Source: a virus
Strand: one strand, 5' to 3'
Length of the DNA stretch: 40,155 nucleotides
Virus record (IMG/VR): IMGVR_UViG_3300010371_000065
Location: 1 to 40,155 of that record
Shown here: positions 14,520-21,622 of the stretch, piece after piece
Layout of the letters: the number at the start of each line of letters is the position of its first letter
How positions within the stretch are numbered: the first letter of the stretch is position 1
Notes under the pieces: model-generated
Databases searched by the model: none
The model's input: the letters and a program-made list of their open reading frames with translations, nothing else
Told to the model about the DNA's origin: nothing
Made by a program: the position numbers and the translations under genes

Positions 14520-14740
14520 CCTACAGGGAAAATGGCGACCCCGCCAGCAAAGCAACTTACTGACGGGGCTGCTCATGCATCAGACAGCAACAGCGCCTCA
14601 TGCATGAGCGGGAATGGGTAGCCCGCACCAGGCAACAACTGGTGAGGCTTCACGAGTATAGCATAACGGACTGACCTCAGCTATACCCCACGTGACGCCT
14701 CTCCTAGCATCGATCAGCAACACGACAGGAGAGCAACCTC
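14520..14740 (+). other. 221-base leader with a series of stem-loops, several displaying AGCAAC
   Basis: No gene is seen. Successive stems: 14539-14547/14560-14568 (nine pairs, one mismatch); 14571-14580/14600-14609 (GCTCATGCAT with ATGCATGAGC, ten perfect pairs); 14608-14612/14622-14626; 14627-14631/14639-14643; 14656-14662/14680-14686; and 14699-14705/14727-14733. The second and third listed overlap by two bases and may alternate. AGCAAC (or GCAACA) lies in the loop of the first, second, fourth and last. The last stem covers the Shine-Dalgarno of the next gene. Confidence 0.6.
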
Positions 14741-15070
14741 ATGTCTACTACGCATACACCAGCTACGAGGCCGTCACAGCCTCAACAGCTAGCCTTTTCA
14801 ATGCCACCCGATAAAAGAGACATCCACAATCATCTAGGCGACTCTACGACCTCCTCAGCGCGTCTGGAGGCCATCCAGGAAGACGCCTATCTCTGCGCCT
14901 GGCTGCGCAGCCGGTTGGATGACGCGCTCGGCTACCGCCATCTGCGCGAGGATTCAGCGCTGGTCGTGACGGCGAGTGACCGCGCCCAGGTGACGCGTCT
15001 GCTGCGTGAGGCGCAGCGGCGTGGCCTCGATCTAGCCAGTGGCGTACGGACTGCCAGGAAGGTGGCGTGA
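14741..15070 (+). CDS. Unknown early protein
   Basis: A 109-residue protein. The first 40 residues are polar (Thr, Pro, Gln) and likely flexible; residues 45-105 are helical, with C-A-W-L-R-S-R-L-D-D-A-L and L-L-R-E-A-Q-R-R. AGGAGAG lies seven bases before ATG but can be sequestered in the stem at 14699-14733, so its translation may be regulated by RNA folding. The next gene begins one base after its stop. No family recognised. Confidence 0.6.
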   Translation: MSTTHTPATRPSQPQQLAFSMPPDKRDIHNHLGDSTTSSARLEAIQEDAYLCAWLRSRLDDALGYRHLREDSALVVTASDRAQVTRLLREAQRRGLDLASGVRTARKVA

Positions 15071-15071
15071 G

Positions 15072-15356
15072 ATGGTCTATTCGCAAGGCGAACTGGCGCG
15101 CAACAAATGGCGCTATATGGACAACCAACGCCGCGCCATCCAGGAGCATATCGCGGGGCTGTGGGAGCAGGCGGCCATCCTCAAGATGCTGCACAGCGAC
15201 GCCGAGGCCATGAGTCAGTTACAGGAGACACTTGATGATATCCAGGACTGGCAGAACGACCTCGCCGCGCTCCACGTCGAGATGGCGCGTCAGCAGCAGC
15301 AGATCAGGCCACGTGTCGCACGTAGCGCGCAGCAGACACAACAGAAGGCGGGGTAA
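15072..15356 (+). CDS. Coiled-coil early protein
   Basis: A 94-residue protein, nearly all helix, with heptad-like spacing of Leu and Ile (L-W-E-Q-A-A-I-L-K-M-L, then L-Q-E-T-L-D-D-I-Q-D-W) and a basic Gln-rich tail. The ATG at 15072 follows the preceding stop by one base, with AGGAAGG upstream. Lying within the recombination gene run, it may be an accessory factor, but nothing specific can be assigned. Confidence 0.6.
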   Translation: MVYSQGELARNKWRYMDNQRRAIQEHIAGLWEQAAILKMLHSDAEAMSQLQETLDDIQDWQNDLAALHVEMARQQQQIRPRVARSAQQTQQKAG

Positions 15357-15360
15357 GCGA

Positions 15361-15684
15361 ATGCCCACACAGAGTTGGATACCGCCCTTTCTCGCCTTCT
15401 GGTCAATGGCCTTTTGCCTCGTCGCGGGTTGGGCGATCCAGGGCTATGTGACTAGCCGTCGTGAACGCAAAGCGCAGGAACCACTCCCGCCGGTGCTGCC
15501 CGCCTGGCTGTTTGATCACAGCGATGCGACCTCCGATGGCGTCACCTACTGCCCGCAGTGCTGCGCGGGCGCGCTCAATGGCTGGCATGTCGAGCCACGT
15601 GGCCATCCGATGTTTTGCAGCGAGCATCACGATTCGATCTTGGCGCGGGCGATAGCCGCCCGTTTGGAAGAGGCAAAGCGATGA
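15361..15684 (+). CDS. Membrane-anchored protein with cysteine cluster
   Basis: A 107-residue protein. Residues 6-28 form one hydrophobic segment followed by positive charges (S-R-R-E-R-K), suggesting N-out, C-in insertion. The cytosolic part has Y-C-P-Q-C-C and later F-C-S-E-H-H, a possible metal site. GGGG lies seven bases before ATG. It overlaps the annealing-protein gene by four bases. Function unknown; membrane location is an inference from the hydrophobic segment. Confidence 0.6.
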   Translation: MPTQSWIPPFLAFWSMAFCLVAGWAIQGYVTSRRERKAQEPLPPVLPAWLFDHSDATSDGVTYCPQCCAGALNGWHVEPRGHPMFCSEHHDSILARAIAARLEEAKR

Positions 15685-16433
15685 ATGACGAGATAGATTG
15701 GGTAGAGATTGGCGCGGCGCTACGCGCGCCCTTCGCCCCTGAGGATGTCGATTTTCGGCCCCAGGGTAAACCGAGCGGCAACGGCAAAGTGCAGGCGGTC
15801 TGCTATATCGACGCGCGCACGGTGGCGGATCGACTGGATGAGGTGGTCGGGCCAGGCGCGTGGTCATTTCACTATGAGCCGCTGCTGGTCGAGCGCGGTG
15901 AGATTCAACTCGCCAAAGGCACACTGACCATCCACGGCGTGACCAAAGAGGATGTCGGCGACGGGTCAACCTTTGCCACCTCGAAGGGCTGTGTCTCCGA
16001 TGCGCTGAAGCGCGCGGCGGTGCTGTTCGGAGTTGGGCGCTATCTCTATGGCGTCGGCGGCGAATGGGTGACAGCCGATCAATATGGGCGTATCTCTGAG
16101 GCTGATGTCCAGCGCCTCCGCGCCAAACTGCCCGGCGGCAAAGCGGTTGTAGCGCCAGCGCCGCAGACCTTTGTCACAGCGCCTAAGTCGCTCGCGCCAG
16201 CGGTCAACCCCAGCGACGCCAAGGAGTTGCGACGCGAGCCGAAGCTGGAGACGCTCGCTGATGTCCAGCAAGCGCTCGCCAACTATCGCAACGTGCTCGG
16301 CATCACCGACAAAACGATCATCGCCACGGACATGAAGTTGGACTATCAAGCGTCACTGGCGCGGCGGAGTGACTATGTTGAGGCGTGGAAGCGCGCCAGC
16401 ATGGATCGGCAGAAGGCGGGCGTGACGCGATGA
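15681..16433 (+). CDS. Rad52/22-like single-strand annealing protein
   Basis: A 250-residue protein. Residues 1-150 match the Rad52-type annealing core: a F-R-P-Q-G-K-P start, a V-A-D-R-L-D-E-V-V-G-P-G-A-W-S-F motif, central beta hairpins, then T-S-K-G-C-V-S-D-A-L-K-R-A-A-V-L-F-G-V-G-R-Y-L-Y helix, which is the family signature. It anneals complementary single strands in phage recombination and replication. The C-terminal 100 residues are a linker and a helical part, probably for protein contacts. It begins within the stop of the upstream gene (ATGA) and ends within the start of the next, so the run from 15361 to 17154 is one coupled unit with RusA. Confidence 0.85.
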   Translation: MNDEIDWVEIGAALRAPFAPEDVDFRPQGKPSGNGKVQAVCYIDARTVADRLDEVVGPGAWSFHYEPLLVERGEIQLAKGTLTIHGVTKEDVGDGSTFATSKGCVSDALKRAAVLFGVGRYLYGVGGEWVTADQYGRISEADVQRLRAKLPGGKAVVAPAPQTFVTAPKSLAPAVNPSDAKELRREPKLETLADVQQALANYRNVLGITDKTIIATDMKLDYQASLARRSDYVEAWKRASMDRQKAGVTR

Positions 16434-16684
16434 CGAAAACCTGTGAGCACTGTGGCCAACCGATGATCCGTTTCATCTGCGACGACTGCGATGGGCGTGG
16501 CGGCTGGTGGCGCATGGCGGTGTATTTCGATGCGCGGGGCGATGACTACCACTGGCGCGAATGTCATCACTGTGACGGCTCCGGCAAGCTGCTGGCCTGT
16601 AGCAATTTCCACTGCCCCAACAAGACACGCTATGCGCCAGGCGCGCTGGATCGCGCCATCCTGAAAGCAGCGACTGACGAATGA
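16430..16684 (+). CDS. Small zinc-binding protein (DnaJ-like CxxC motifs)
   Basis: An 84-residue protein with C-E-H-C-G-Q-P, then C-D-D-C-D-G-R-G, then C-H-H-C-D-G-S-G and a final C-x5-C, four metal-binding knuckles of the DnaJ central-domain type. The overlap ATGA on both sides places it between the annealing protein and RusA. It may bind nucleic acid at recombination intermediates; this is context only. Confidence 0.7.
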   Translation: MTKTCEHCGQPMIRFICDDCDGRGGWWRMAVYFDARGDDYHWRECHHCDGSGKLLACSNFHCPNKTRYAPGALDRAILKAATDE

Positions 16685-17154
16685 GCACACCATCCCCAAC
16701 AGCACGACCACGCGGGGCTAAGCCCCGCGTGGTCACGGTCAACCGAGCGCCACCTGCGCCACTCTTGCGGGTGTGGGTGGCGGGCAATCCAGTGAGCGCT
16801 AATCACATGTATGGGGCGCGGGGCTATGGCGCATCACGACGCCTGACGCCTGAGGCGCGACAATGGCGCGATGATGTCGCCACCTCCACCCTCGCCTGGC
16901 GGTTCGCGGATGACGCGCCCCGACCCGCGCTCAGCATCAGTTGTCGCTTTCCTGGCGCACGGGCCGATGTCGATAACCTGCTGAAGCTGGTGCTGGATGG
17001 CGTCAAGATCGGCCTGGCGGTAGATGACCGCTACGTGATGCGTGTCTGCGCTGAGAAGACGCCACTCGTACGTGGGGAAGAACGCGGCGCGTGGATCGAG
17101 GTCACGTGTCTGCCACAGGCGCAACGACCACCGCGCAACAAAAGGACGGCATAA
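16681..17154 (+). CDS. rusA: RusA-like Holliday junction resolvase
   Basis: A 157-residue endonuclease. After a 30-residue extension the domain begins at R-V-W-V-A-G-N-P-V-S. The signature is A-D-V-D-N-L-L-K-L-V-L-D-G-V, then A-V-D-D-R-Y-V, giving the aspartates that bind metal and cut four-way junctions, and a following lysine in C-A-E-K. It resolves recombination intermediates before packaging. The N-terminal extension is largely encoded by a 29-base palindrome (16706-16734), absent in typical RusA proteins. Start ATG overlaps the upstream TGA. Confidence 0.88.
   Translation: MSTPSPTARPRGAKPRVVTVNRAPPAPLLRVWVAGNPVSANHMYGARGYGASRRLTPEARQWRDDVATSTLAWRFADDAPRPALSISCRFPGARADVDNLLKLVLDGVKIGLAVDDRYVMRVCAEKTPLVRGEERGAWIEVTCLPQAQRPPRNKRTA
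16706..16734. repeat. 29-base palindrome inside the RusA gene
   Basis: GACCACGCGGGGCT (16706-16719) and AGCCCCGCGTGGTC (16721-16734) are perfect 14-base arms with a single central A. It codes for residues 9-18 of the N-terminal extension. The same geometry recurs at 36890-36918. Confidence 0.8.
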
Positions 17155-17156
17155 CG

Positions 17157-17387
17157 ATGGATATACGCGCCAATTGGTATCGCTGGTATCGCGCATGGCG
17201 ACAGCAACGCCGCGACCGCCGTGACGCTTTGGCCGCGCAAAAGGCCGAATTGGCGCGCAAAGAGCGGATACAGCGAGAAGCAGACGCGTGCGCAGATCGA
17301 CTCATACGCCGCTACGTCGCAGAACACGAGCATCAAGAGATGATTCGCAGCGCCGTTGATGAGGCGCTGCGAAGGCGAGGTCGATAG
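17157..17387 (+). CDS. Small basic helical protein
   Basis: A 76-residue protein, strongly basic (W-R-Q-Q-R-R-D-R-R-D), mostly one long helix with Ala- and Lys-rich repeats, ending R-R-R-G-R. It could be a nucleic-acid-binding or coiled-coil accessory protein. AAGGA ten bases before ATG supports the start. It lies two bases upstream of the sigma factor gene, inviting coupling, but no family is recognised. Confidence 0.6.
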   Translation: MDIRANWYRWYRAWRQQRRDRRDALAAQKAELARKERIQREADACADRLIRRYVAEHEHQEMIRSAVDEALRRRGR

Positions 17388-17389
17388 TC

Positions 17390-18142
17390 ATGGAAGAAGC
17401 AGCGACAATTGAGGCGGCGGCTTTTCGCCGCCTACGGGCCACACACGACACGACGCTCCGCGAGCAGCTCATCGAGCAATGGCTCTGGCTACCGCGCTAT
17501 CTCGTCAGCACGCGGCGCTACCATGCGCCCGGCTGGGAGCGTGAGGACTTCGTGAGCGAAGGGATGGTGGGGCTTATCCAGGCCATTGACAGCTACGACC
17601 CAGACGGCAAACACGTGGGGCTGCGGTTTCATACCGTCGCCGAGTGGCTCATTCGGCGGCAGATCAATAGCGCCATCCAGGACGATATCGCCGAGCAGCC
17701 CACGGTGCCCCTGCGCGCCTTTGAGCCGGTGCTGACGCCCGCGTGGCTCCAGGATCGCATCACGCGTGAATTGGAGGCGCTCCCCGCCACTGGCCCCAGC
17801 GTCGAAGAGCAGGTGATAACCCTCATTGATGGCGCTGAGTTGTCCGCGCCGCTTGAGGCGGCGCTCCTCTTGCTGTCAGAACGCCAGCGGATGATCGTCA
17901 TGGCGCGCGCTGGCGCGCTGCCTGATGGCTCGGCATGGTCGTATGAGGAGATTGGCGCGCTGGTGGGAGTAGGTAAATCAACCGCCTGGCGCAGCATGCA
18001 AAAGGCGCGCGCCATCCTGCGCGCGAACCTCGTCACCACACACAGCGGTATTCTCGCGCTACGTGAACTCGACGAAGCGGAAAAGAGGCAACGCCAGCAG
18101 CGCTTACAGCGACAGCAGCGGCAAAAGACGAAGGCGGCGTGA
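17390..18142 (+). CDS. Phage-encoded sigma-70-family factor
   Basis: A 250-residue protein. About residues 45-105 resemble sigma region 2: E-D-F-V-S-E-G-M-V-G-L-I-Q-A-I-D, F-H-T-V-A-E-W-L-I-R-R-Q-I-N-S-A-I. Residues about 155-215 resemble region 4, with L-S-E-R-Q-R-M-I-V and an HTH in S-Y-E-E-I-G-A-L-V-G-V-G-K-S-T-A-W-R. Regions 1 and 3 are reduced, as in small alternative sigmas. It would direct host RNA polymerase to phage promoters, presumably middle or late. GCGAGG upstream of ATG supports the start. Which sites it recognises cannot be told; the promoters found here look like host sigma-70 sites. Confidence 0.85.
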   Translation: MEEAATIEAAAFRRLRATHDTTLREQLIEQWLWLPRYLVSTRRYHAPGWEREDFVSEGMVGLIQAIDSYDPDGKHVGLRFHTVAEWLIRRQINSAIQDDIAEQPTVPLRAFEPVLTPAWLQDRITRELEALPATGPSVEEQVITLIDGAELSAPLEAALLLLSERQRMIVMARAGALPDGSAWSYEEIGALVGVGKSTAWRSMQKARAILRANLVTTHSGILALRELDEAEKRQRQQRLQRQQRQKTKAA

Positions 18143-18146
18143 TGAG

Positions 18147-18728
18147 ATGGCGGGAGAGATTCGACGCGAGAACTTCGCGGATGAGGCGTCATGGTTAGCG
18201 TATCTAGCATTTGAACACGAGAACAATGAACGCAAACTTCGCGAGGATTTGGCACGATCCCAGATGCCACTCCATACACGCAAGAGGCTTGAACGATTAG
18301 ACAGGCGGCGCGAGCAAGAACTGACCCGCCGCCGGAAACAACGCGAGCGTGATCGCCGTGAGATAGCAGATCAATTGATCAATGACGAGCGGAAGAGAAT
18401 ATTAGAGACCACCTACAGTGTGGCAGAGGTGGCAGATATGCTTGGCGTAAGCATCATCACAATCCGCAAACGCATTGAGTCAGGAAGCATTGAAGTAGTT
18501 CGTCTTCCACACCGGCCACACCAAAAACACATACGAGGCGAGGGAATAAGGCGCATACCGTTATCCGCAATAAAGAAAGTGGAGATTAAGCCCGCTGTGG
18601 CACCATGCCCTGCTCCGCTCACATGTGTATATTGCGGATACTCGTATTCAGATGGTTCCCATAAACCATATTGCTCGTGGCAATGCGTGCAATCGCACCG
18701 ACTGAACGTATGGCAATATGGTTTTTAG
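18147..18728 (+). CDS. Regulator with long coil, excisionase-type HTH and zinc finger
   Basis: A 193-residue protein. Residues 1-85 form a long, highly charged helix (R-R-R-E-Q-E-L-T-R-R-R-K-Q-R-E-R-D). Residues about 92-150 hold a MerR/excisionase-like HTH: T-Y-S-V-A-E-V-A-D-M-L-G-V-S, then T-I-R-K-R-I-E-S-G-S-I. The C-terminus has C-V-Y-C-G-Y and C-S-W-Q-C, a zinc finger. The gene is visibly poorer in GC, with many AGA, ATA and TTA codons, unlike its neighbours, which suggests more recent acquisition. AAGG is somewhat far from the ATG. Its target is unknown. Confidence 0.7.
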   Translation: MAGEIRRENFADEASWLAYLAFEHENNERKLREDLARSQMPLHTRKRLERLDRRREQELTRRRKQRERDRREIADQLINDERKRILETTYSVAEVADMLGVSIITIRKRIESGSIEVVRLPHRPHQKHIRGEGIRRIPLSAIKKVEIKPAVAPCPAPLTCVYCGYSYSDGSHKPYCSWQCVQSHRLNVWQYGF

Positions 18729-18740
18729 GACGCGCGCTGC

Positions 18741-18938
18741 TTAGGACGCCTTTTGCTGGATGCCCTCAATCTTCAGGCGCTCAATATCCTCGCGCTTGAA
18801 GCGTAGCGGGCGCTGGCGCTCCAGCATCGGATTGACCGTCGCGGGCGTAATATAGCCCTGACGAATGCGCTTCCAGAATGTATTGCGGCTGATGCGCAGC
18901 TCAGCCATCGCCTCTTCGCTGGTTAGTAAGGCTGGCAT
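18741..18938 (-). CDS. Small excisionase-type HTH regulator
   Basis: A 65-residue protein that is essentially one winged HTH: L-L-T-S-E-E-A-M-A-E-L-R-I-S-R-N-T-F-W-K-R-I-R-Q-G-Y-I, then F-K-R-E-D-I-E-R-L-K. GGAGGAG nine bases before ATG 18938 decides the start; upstream methionines overlap that site. It is transcribed leftward from 18985-19013 and convergent with the 18147 gene. Its position next to the helicase promoter and an inverted repeat suggests it represses itself and the replication unit; that is inference. Confidence 0.75.
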   Translation of the reverse strand: MPALLTSEEAMAELRISRNTFWKRIRQGYITPATVNPMLERQRPLRFKREDIERLKIEGIQQKAS

Positions 18939-18984
18939 AGGATCAGTCTCCTCCATCAAATGAAATGGACTTCAAAACATCACC

Positions 18985-19013
18985 ATTATACCACAGGTAC
19001 TAATGGTATGCAA
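18985..19013 (-). promoter_or_regulatory. Leftward promoter with extended -10 and overlapping inverted repeat
   Basis: Read leftward: TTGCAT, 17 bases, TGG-TATAAT (a perfect -10 with extended TGn). ATACCA (18989-18994) and TGGTAT (19004-19009) form an inverted repeat inside the promoter, a natural operator for the regulator it drives. Confidence 0.7.
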
Positions 19014-19018
19014 CGCAC

Positions 19019-19047
19019 TAGACAAAACGTACGTGACGTAGTATACT
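19019..19047 (+). promoter_or_regulatory. Rightward promoter of the replication unit
   Basis: TAGACA (19019-19024), 17 bases, TATACT (19042-19047), predicted start near 19054. Its spacer includes ACGTACGT, and CGTACG recurs just after the -10. It is divergent from the promoter at 18985-19013. Confidence 0.75.
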
Positions 19048-19087
19048 TAGCGTACGGGATATGGGAATGGTTTTTAGGAGCGGATAC

Positions 19088-20884
19088 ATGGCAGCAACAC
19101 CACCGAACCCTCCGCAGCGCAACAGCAACATTCGCGCGTTACCTATCGAGGAGAACCGGGGCGAGTACACCGATAATCTCCCTGGTGATGAGAGTGCCGA
19201 GCAGGGTGTGCTCGGCTGTATCCTAGAAAACTCGCGTGAGATTCTCCCGCTTGTACGGCGCATCCTCTCACCGGGTGACTTCGGACGCAACAAGCACAAC
19301 ATCATCTATCAGACCGTCATTGACATGGCCGACCGGGGCGACCCGGTAGATGTCTCTACCGTGCCTATCGAGTTGCGTCGCCTCGGCAAGCTCGAAGATG
19401 TTGAGGGCATCGGCTATGTCACGAGTCTACCCAACCTCGTGCCGAACATCTATGACGCTGAATACTACGCCAATCAGGTGCGCGACGCCGCCGCTGGTGT
19501 TCACGCTGTTACCTTCGCGCAGAAGGTGGCGCTACTTGGCTATGGCAATATTGGCGCAGACAAGATCATCGCCGAAATTGATCGCCTCCACGGTGAGTTA
19601 CATGAGCATGCGGGCGCGCTCACCGTCAATCGATTCGGCATCATGTCAGACCTCGAACTCGAACAGATGCGCCCGGTGCGTGGCATCCTCGGCACGTGGA
19701 TACGTGACCGCGATATCGTCGCCATCTATGGCAAAACCGATAGCTACAAGACGTTTCTCGCGGTCGGTATCGGCATGTGTTTCGCCACCGGCGTGGATTG
19801 GTATGGCATGCCCGTCGAGCAGCGCGCCGTCTTCTACATCGCCGCCGAAGCCCCTGGAACAATTGGTGAACGTAAAAAGGCGTGGAAGATTCATCACGGC
19901 ATGGCAGGCCAGCAGACCGAGTTCTACACGTCTACGCTGCCGGTTGATCTTACCTCGCGCGAAGAGGTGACAGCGCTCATCGGCGATATTCGCGCCATGC
20001 TCCCTGACGCGCCCGGCGCGATCATCGTGGACACCTACGCCTGCGCCACCAGCGGTGATGAGAAGGATGCGAGCACCGTCAACGCGGCCTATCGCGGTAT
20101 GCGGATGCTCCGTGACGCCTTCGGCGCGACCGTGCTCTATGTCGATCATGAGGGCAAAGACCGCGAACGCGGGCAGACGGGTAGCCAGCGCAAGCAAGAT
20201 AACGTGGATGTGCAGATTCACGTCGAGAAAGTGGCTGACCAATCCGGCCTCATCACCGTCAAGGCGAGCAAGATCAAAACCGCCGATACCCCCTCGATGC
20301 TCACCCTCCAAACGAAATCCGTAGGTTGGTATGACCCGCGTGATGAGGCTGGATCGGGATCGCTGGTACTCATCAACGCCGATAGAGCGCAGGCGCAAGC
20401 CGCAACCAAAGAGGCGCAATCACTCCGACTCCCCCGCCGTCAACGGCAAGCGCTTGACATATTGTCGGATTTGCCTAGCCAAAAAGGGTCGTACGGTGAC
20501 TGGTGGAAAGCCTGTCGGACGGCTGATGAGACGTTTGCGAAGACTTCTTTCGACGACGCGCGGAAGAAGCTCGTCGAAAGCCGCTTAATTTCAGTCGTGG
20601 ACAACGAATACGTTAGCTTGGTACAATCACAAAACCGTACTAGTACAACCGTACCGAACCGTACTGGTACGGTTAGTACGGTCCCTTATATAAGGGACCG
20701 TACTTCCGTACCAACTATACGGTATTCGGTAGACGCGGCGGATGTCGTACCAGAGTCAGATGTGCAGACGGCGCCCTATCATCGGCATGACCCCAAGACG
20801 GCGGTGAGGCGTAGTGATGGTAGTGTGATTTGTGATGGCTGTCACCCCAAGCCGAGAACGCCGCAGCCACCTCGTAGCGCGTAG
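19088..20884 (+). CDS. Replicative helicase/initiator: DnaB-N plus RepA-like ATPase plus winged helix
   Basis: A 598-residue protein. Residues 25-170 are a DnaB N-terminal domain (P-G-D-E-S-A-E-Q-G-V-L-G-C-I-L-E). Residues 200-420 are a RecA-fold ATPase of the RepA/AAA_25 type, with Walker A Y-G-K-T-D-S-Y-K-T, Walker B G-A-I-I-V-D-T and a V-D-H-E-G-K sensor. Residues 440-515 look like a winged helix. The tail (515-541) is encoded by an iteron and palindrome array and reads as low-complexity Thr/Arg/Val, followed by a short C-x2-C. It probably loads or is the replicative helicase. TTAGGAG decides ATG 19088. Its fusion of a DnaB-N domain to a RepA-type core, with an origin-like array in its own gene, resembles lambda O-type design. 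Confidence 0.8.
   Translation: MAATPPNPPQRNSNIRALPIEENRGEYTDNLPGDESAEQGVLGCILENSREILPLVRRILSPGDFGRNKHNIIYQTVIDMADRGDPVDVSTVPIELRRLGKLEDVEGIGYVTSLPNLVPNIYDAEYYANQVRDAAAGVHAVTFAQKVALLGYGNIGADKIIAEIDRLHGELHEHAGALTVNRFGIMSDLELEQMRPVRGILGTWIRDRDIVAIYGKTDSYKTFLAVGIGMCFATGVDWYGMPVEQRAVFYIAAEAPGTIGERKKAWKIHHGMAGQQTEFYTSTLPVDLTSREEVTALIGDIRAMLPDAPGAIIVDTYACATSGDEKDASTVNAAYRGMRMLRDAFGATVLYVDHEGKDRERGQTGSQRKQDNVDVQIHVEKVADQSGLITVKASKIKTADTPSMLTLQTKSVGWYDPRDEAGSGSLVLINADRAQAQAATKEAQSLRLPRRQRQALDILSDLPSQKGSYGDWWKACRTADETFAKTSFDDARKKLVESRLISVVDNEYVSLVQSQNRTSTTVPNRTGTVSTVPYIRDRTSVPTIRYSVDAADVVPESDVQTAPYHRHDPKTAVRRSDGSVICDGCHPKPRTPQPPRSA
20633..20711. other. Iteron and palindrome cluster, candidate replication origin
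   Basis: The 8-mer RACCGTAC occurs directly at 20633, 20647, 20657 and 20696 and inverted (GTACGGTY) at 20667 and 20676. A perfect 28-base palindrome lies at 20676-20703 (arms GTACGGTCCCTTAT and its complement) with an AT-rich centre. AACCGTAC-TG-GTACGGTT at 20657-20674 is a second palindrome. A further TTCCGTAC ends at 20711. All lie inside the 3' coding part of the helicase gene. Confidence 0.65.
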
Positions 20885-20932
20885 TTTTAACAGCAACAGG
20901 ATCACCAGCAACGGAAAGGGTTGTAGAGCAAC

Positions 20933-21169
20933 ATGCAACAGCACGATGAATTACACGACCTCTTGACGCGACTCGCCGCACTTCTTGACCTACCGCTTGA
21001 GCGCGTCTGCCAGGCTTTCGTCAAAGGCTTTGGTGAACAGATCATGGATGAAGCATGGTATGCCTCACACGCCACGCCGCCGAGGGATCGCTGGTGGGGA
21101 GCGCCTGAGCTTCCTATAGCCACTCCCCCCGACACCCGCGCGGCAGGGAAATCCGGTGATGCGTCATGA
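20933..21169 (+). CDS. Small protein downstream of the helicase
   Basis: A 78-residue protein. A helical N-terminal half (D-L-L-T-R-L-A-A-L-L-D-L-P-L-E-R-V) is followed by a polar Pro-rich tail. The ATG at 20933 is directly preceded by AGAGCAAC, and the nearest purine-rich site (AAAGG) is 13 bases away. The leader (20885-20932) carries three AGCAAC motifs. The end overlaps the next gene (ATGA). Function unknown; co-transcribed with the helicase. Confidence 0.6.
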   Translation: MQQHDELHDLLTRLAALLDLPLERVCQAFVKGFGEQIMDEAWYASHATPPRDRWWGAPELPIATPPDTRAAGKSGDAS

Positions 21170-21330
21170 GGATACTGGATGAGGAGACGATTGCGCAGGT
21201 GCGCCGTGACCTGGAGGCGGGCATCGCCGAGATGCAGGCGGAGATACGGCGGCTCGAAGCGCAGTTGAAGGCGGCACGTGAAACGACAGATGCGGGCGAG
21301 ACAGAAGATGAGGCGGCGCGCGATGAGTGA
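21166..21330 (+). CDS. Short coiled-coil protein
   Basis: A 54-residue protein that is nearly one helix: V-R-R-D-L-E-A-G-I-A-E-M-Q-A-E-I-R-R-L-E-style heptads, then an acidic tail. Start overlaps the upstream stop (ATGA) and its end overlaps the next start by eight bases, a tight coupled series. Likely an oligomerisation or adaptor peptide; no family recognised. Confidence 0.55.
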   Translation: MRILDEETIAQVRRDLEAGIAEMQAEIRRLEAQLKAARETTDAGETEDEAARDE

Positions 21331-21622
21331 GCCAATGCCAATCCACAAGTGTGTCGTCTGCGACAAATGGCTCTGGCATACCGCCAGCGACCTGTGTTAC
21401 ACCCATGCGCGGCTGCGGCAGATGCACGTCGCGAATCCCGTGATGCAGCAGCTGCGCCATGATGTCGAGCGTGGGCGCTATAGTGATTTTTACATGGGCT
21501 GGAACCACCAGGACGCGCAGCTCCGCGTGATGGTCTACCGGCCAACACATTGGGTACTGGTGGTTGGCGATCTGATGGACAGGGCGCGCTACTGGCTCGG
21601 TGATGATAGTGAGGCAGCATGA
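21323..21622 (+). CDS. Small cysteine-containing protein
   Basis: A 99-residue protein. It begins with H-K-C-V-V-C-D-K-W-L-W, with a further cysteine in D-L-C-Y-T-H, a likely zinc site. The remainder is helical, then beta-like (M-V-Y-R-P-T-H-W-V-L-V-V). ATG 21323 sits in GCGATGAGTGA, overlapping the previous frame; there is a second start five codons on. It ends in overlap with the next gene. Unknown function. Confidence 0.6.
   Translation: MSEPMPIHKCVVCDKWLWHTASDLCYTHARLRQMHVANPVMQQLRHDVERGRYSDFYMGWNHQDAQLRVMVYRPTHWVLVVGDLMDRARYWLGDDSEAA

Noticed and set aside
19646-20419. Leftward frame opposite the helicase
   Set aside because: Shadow of a gene with clear ATPase motifs.
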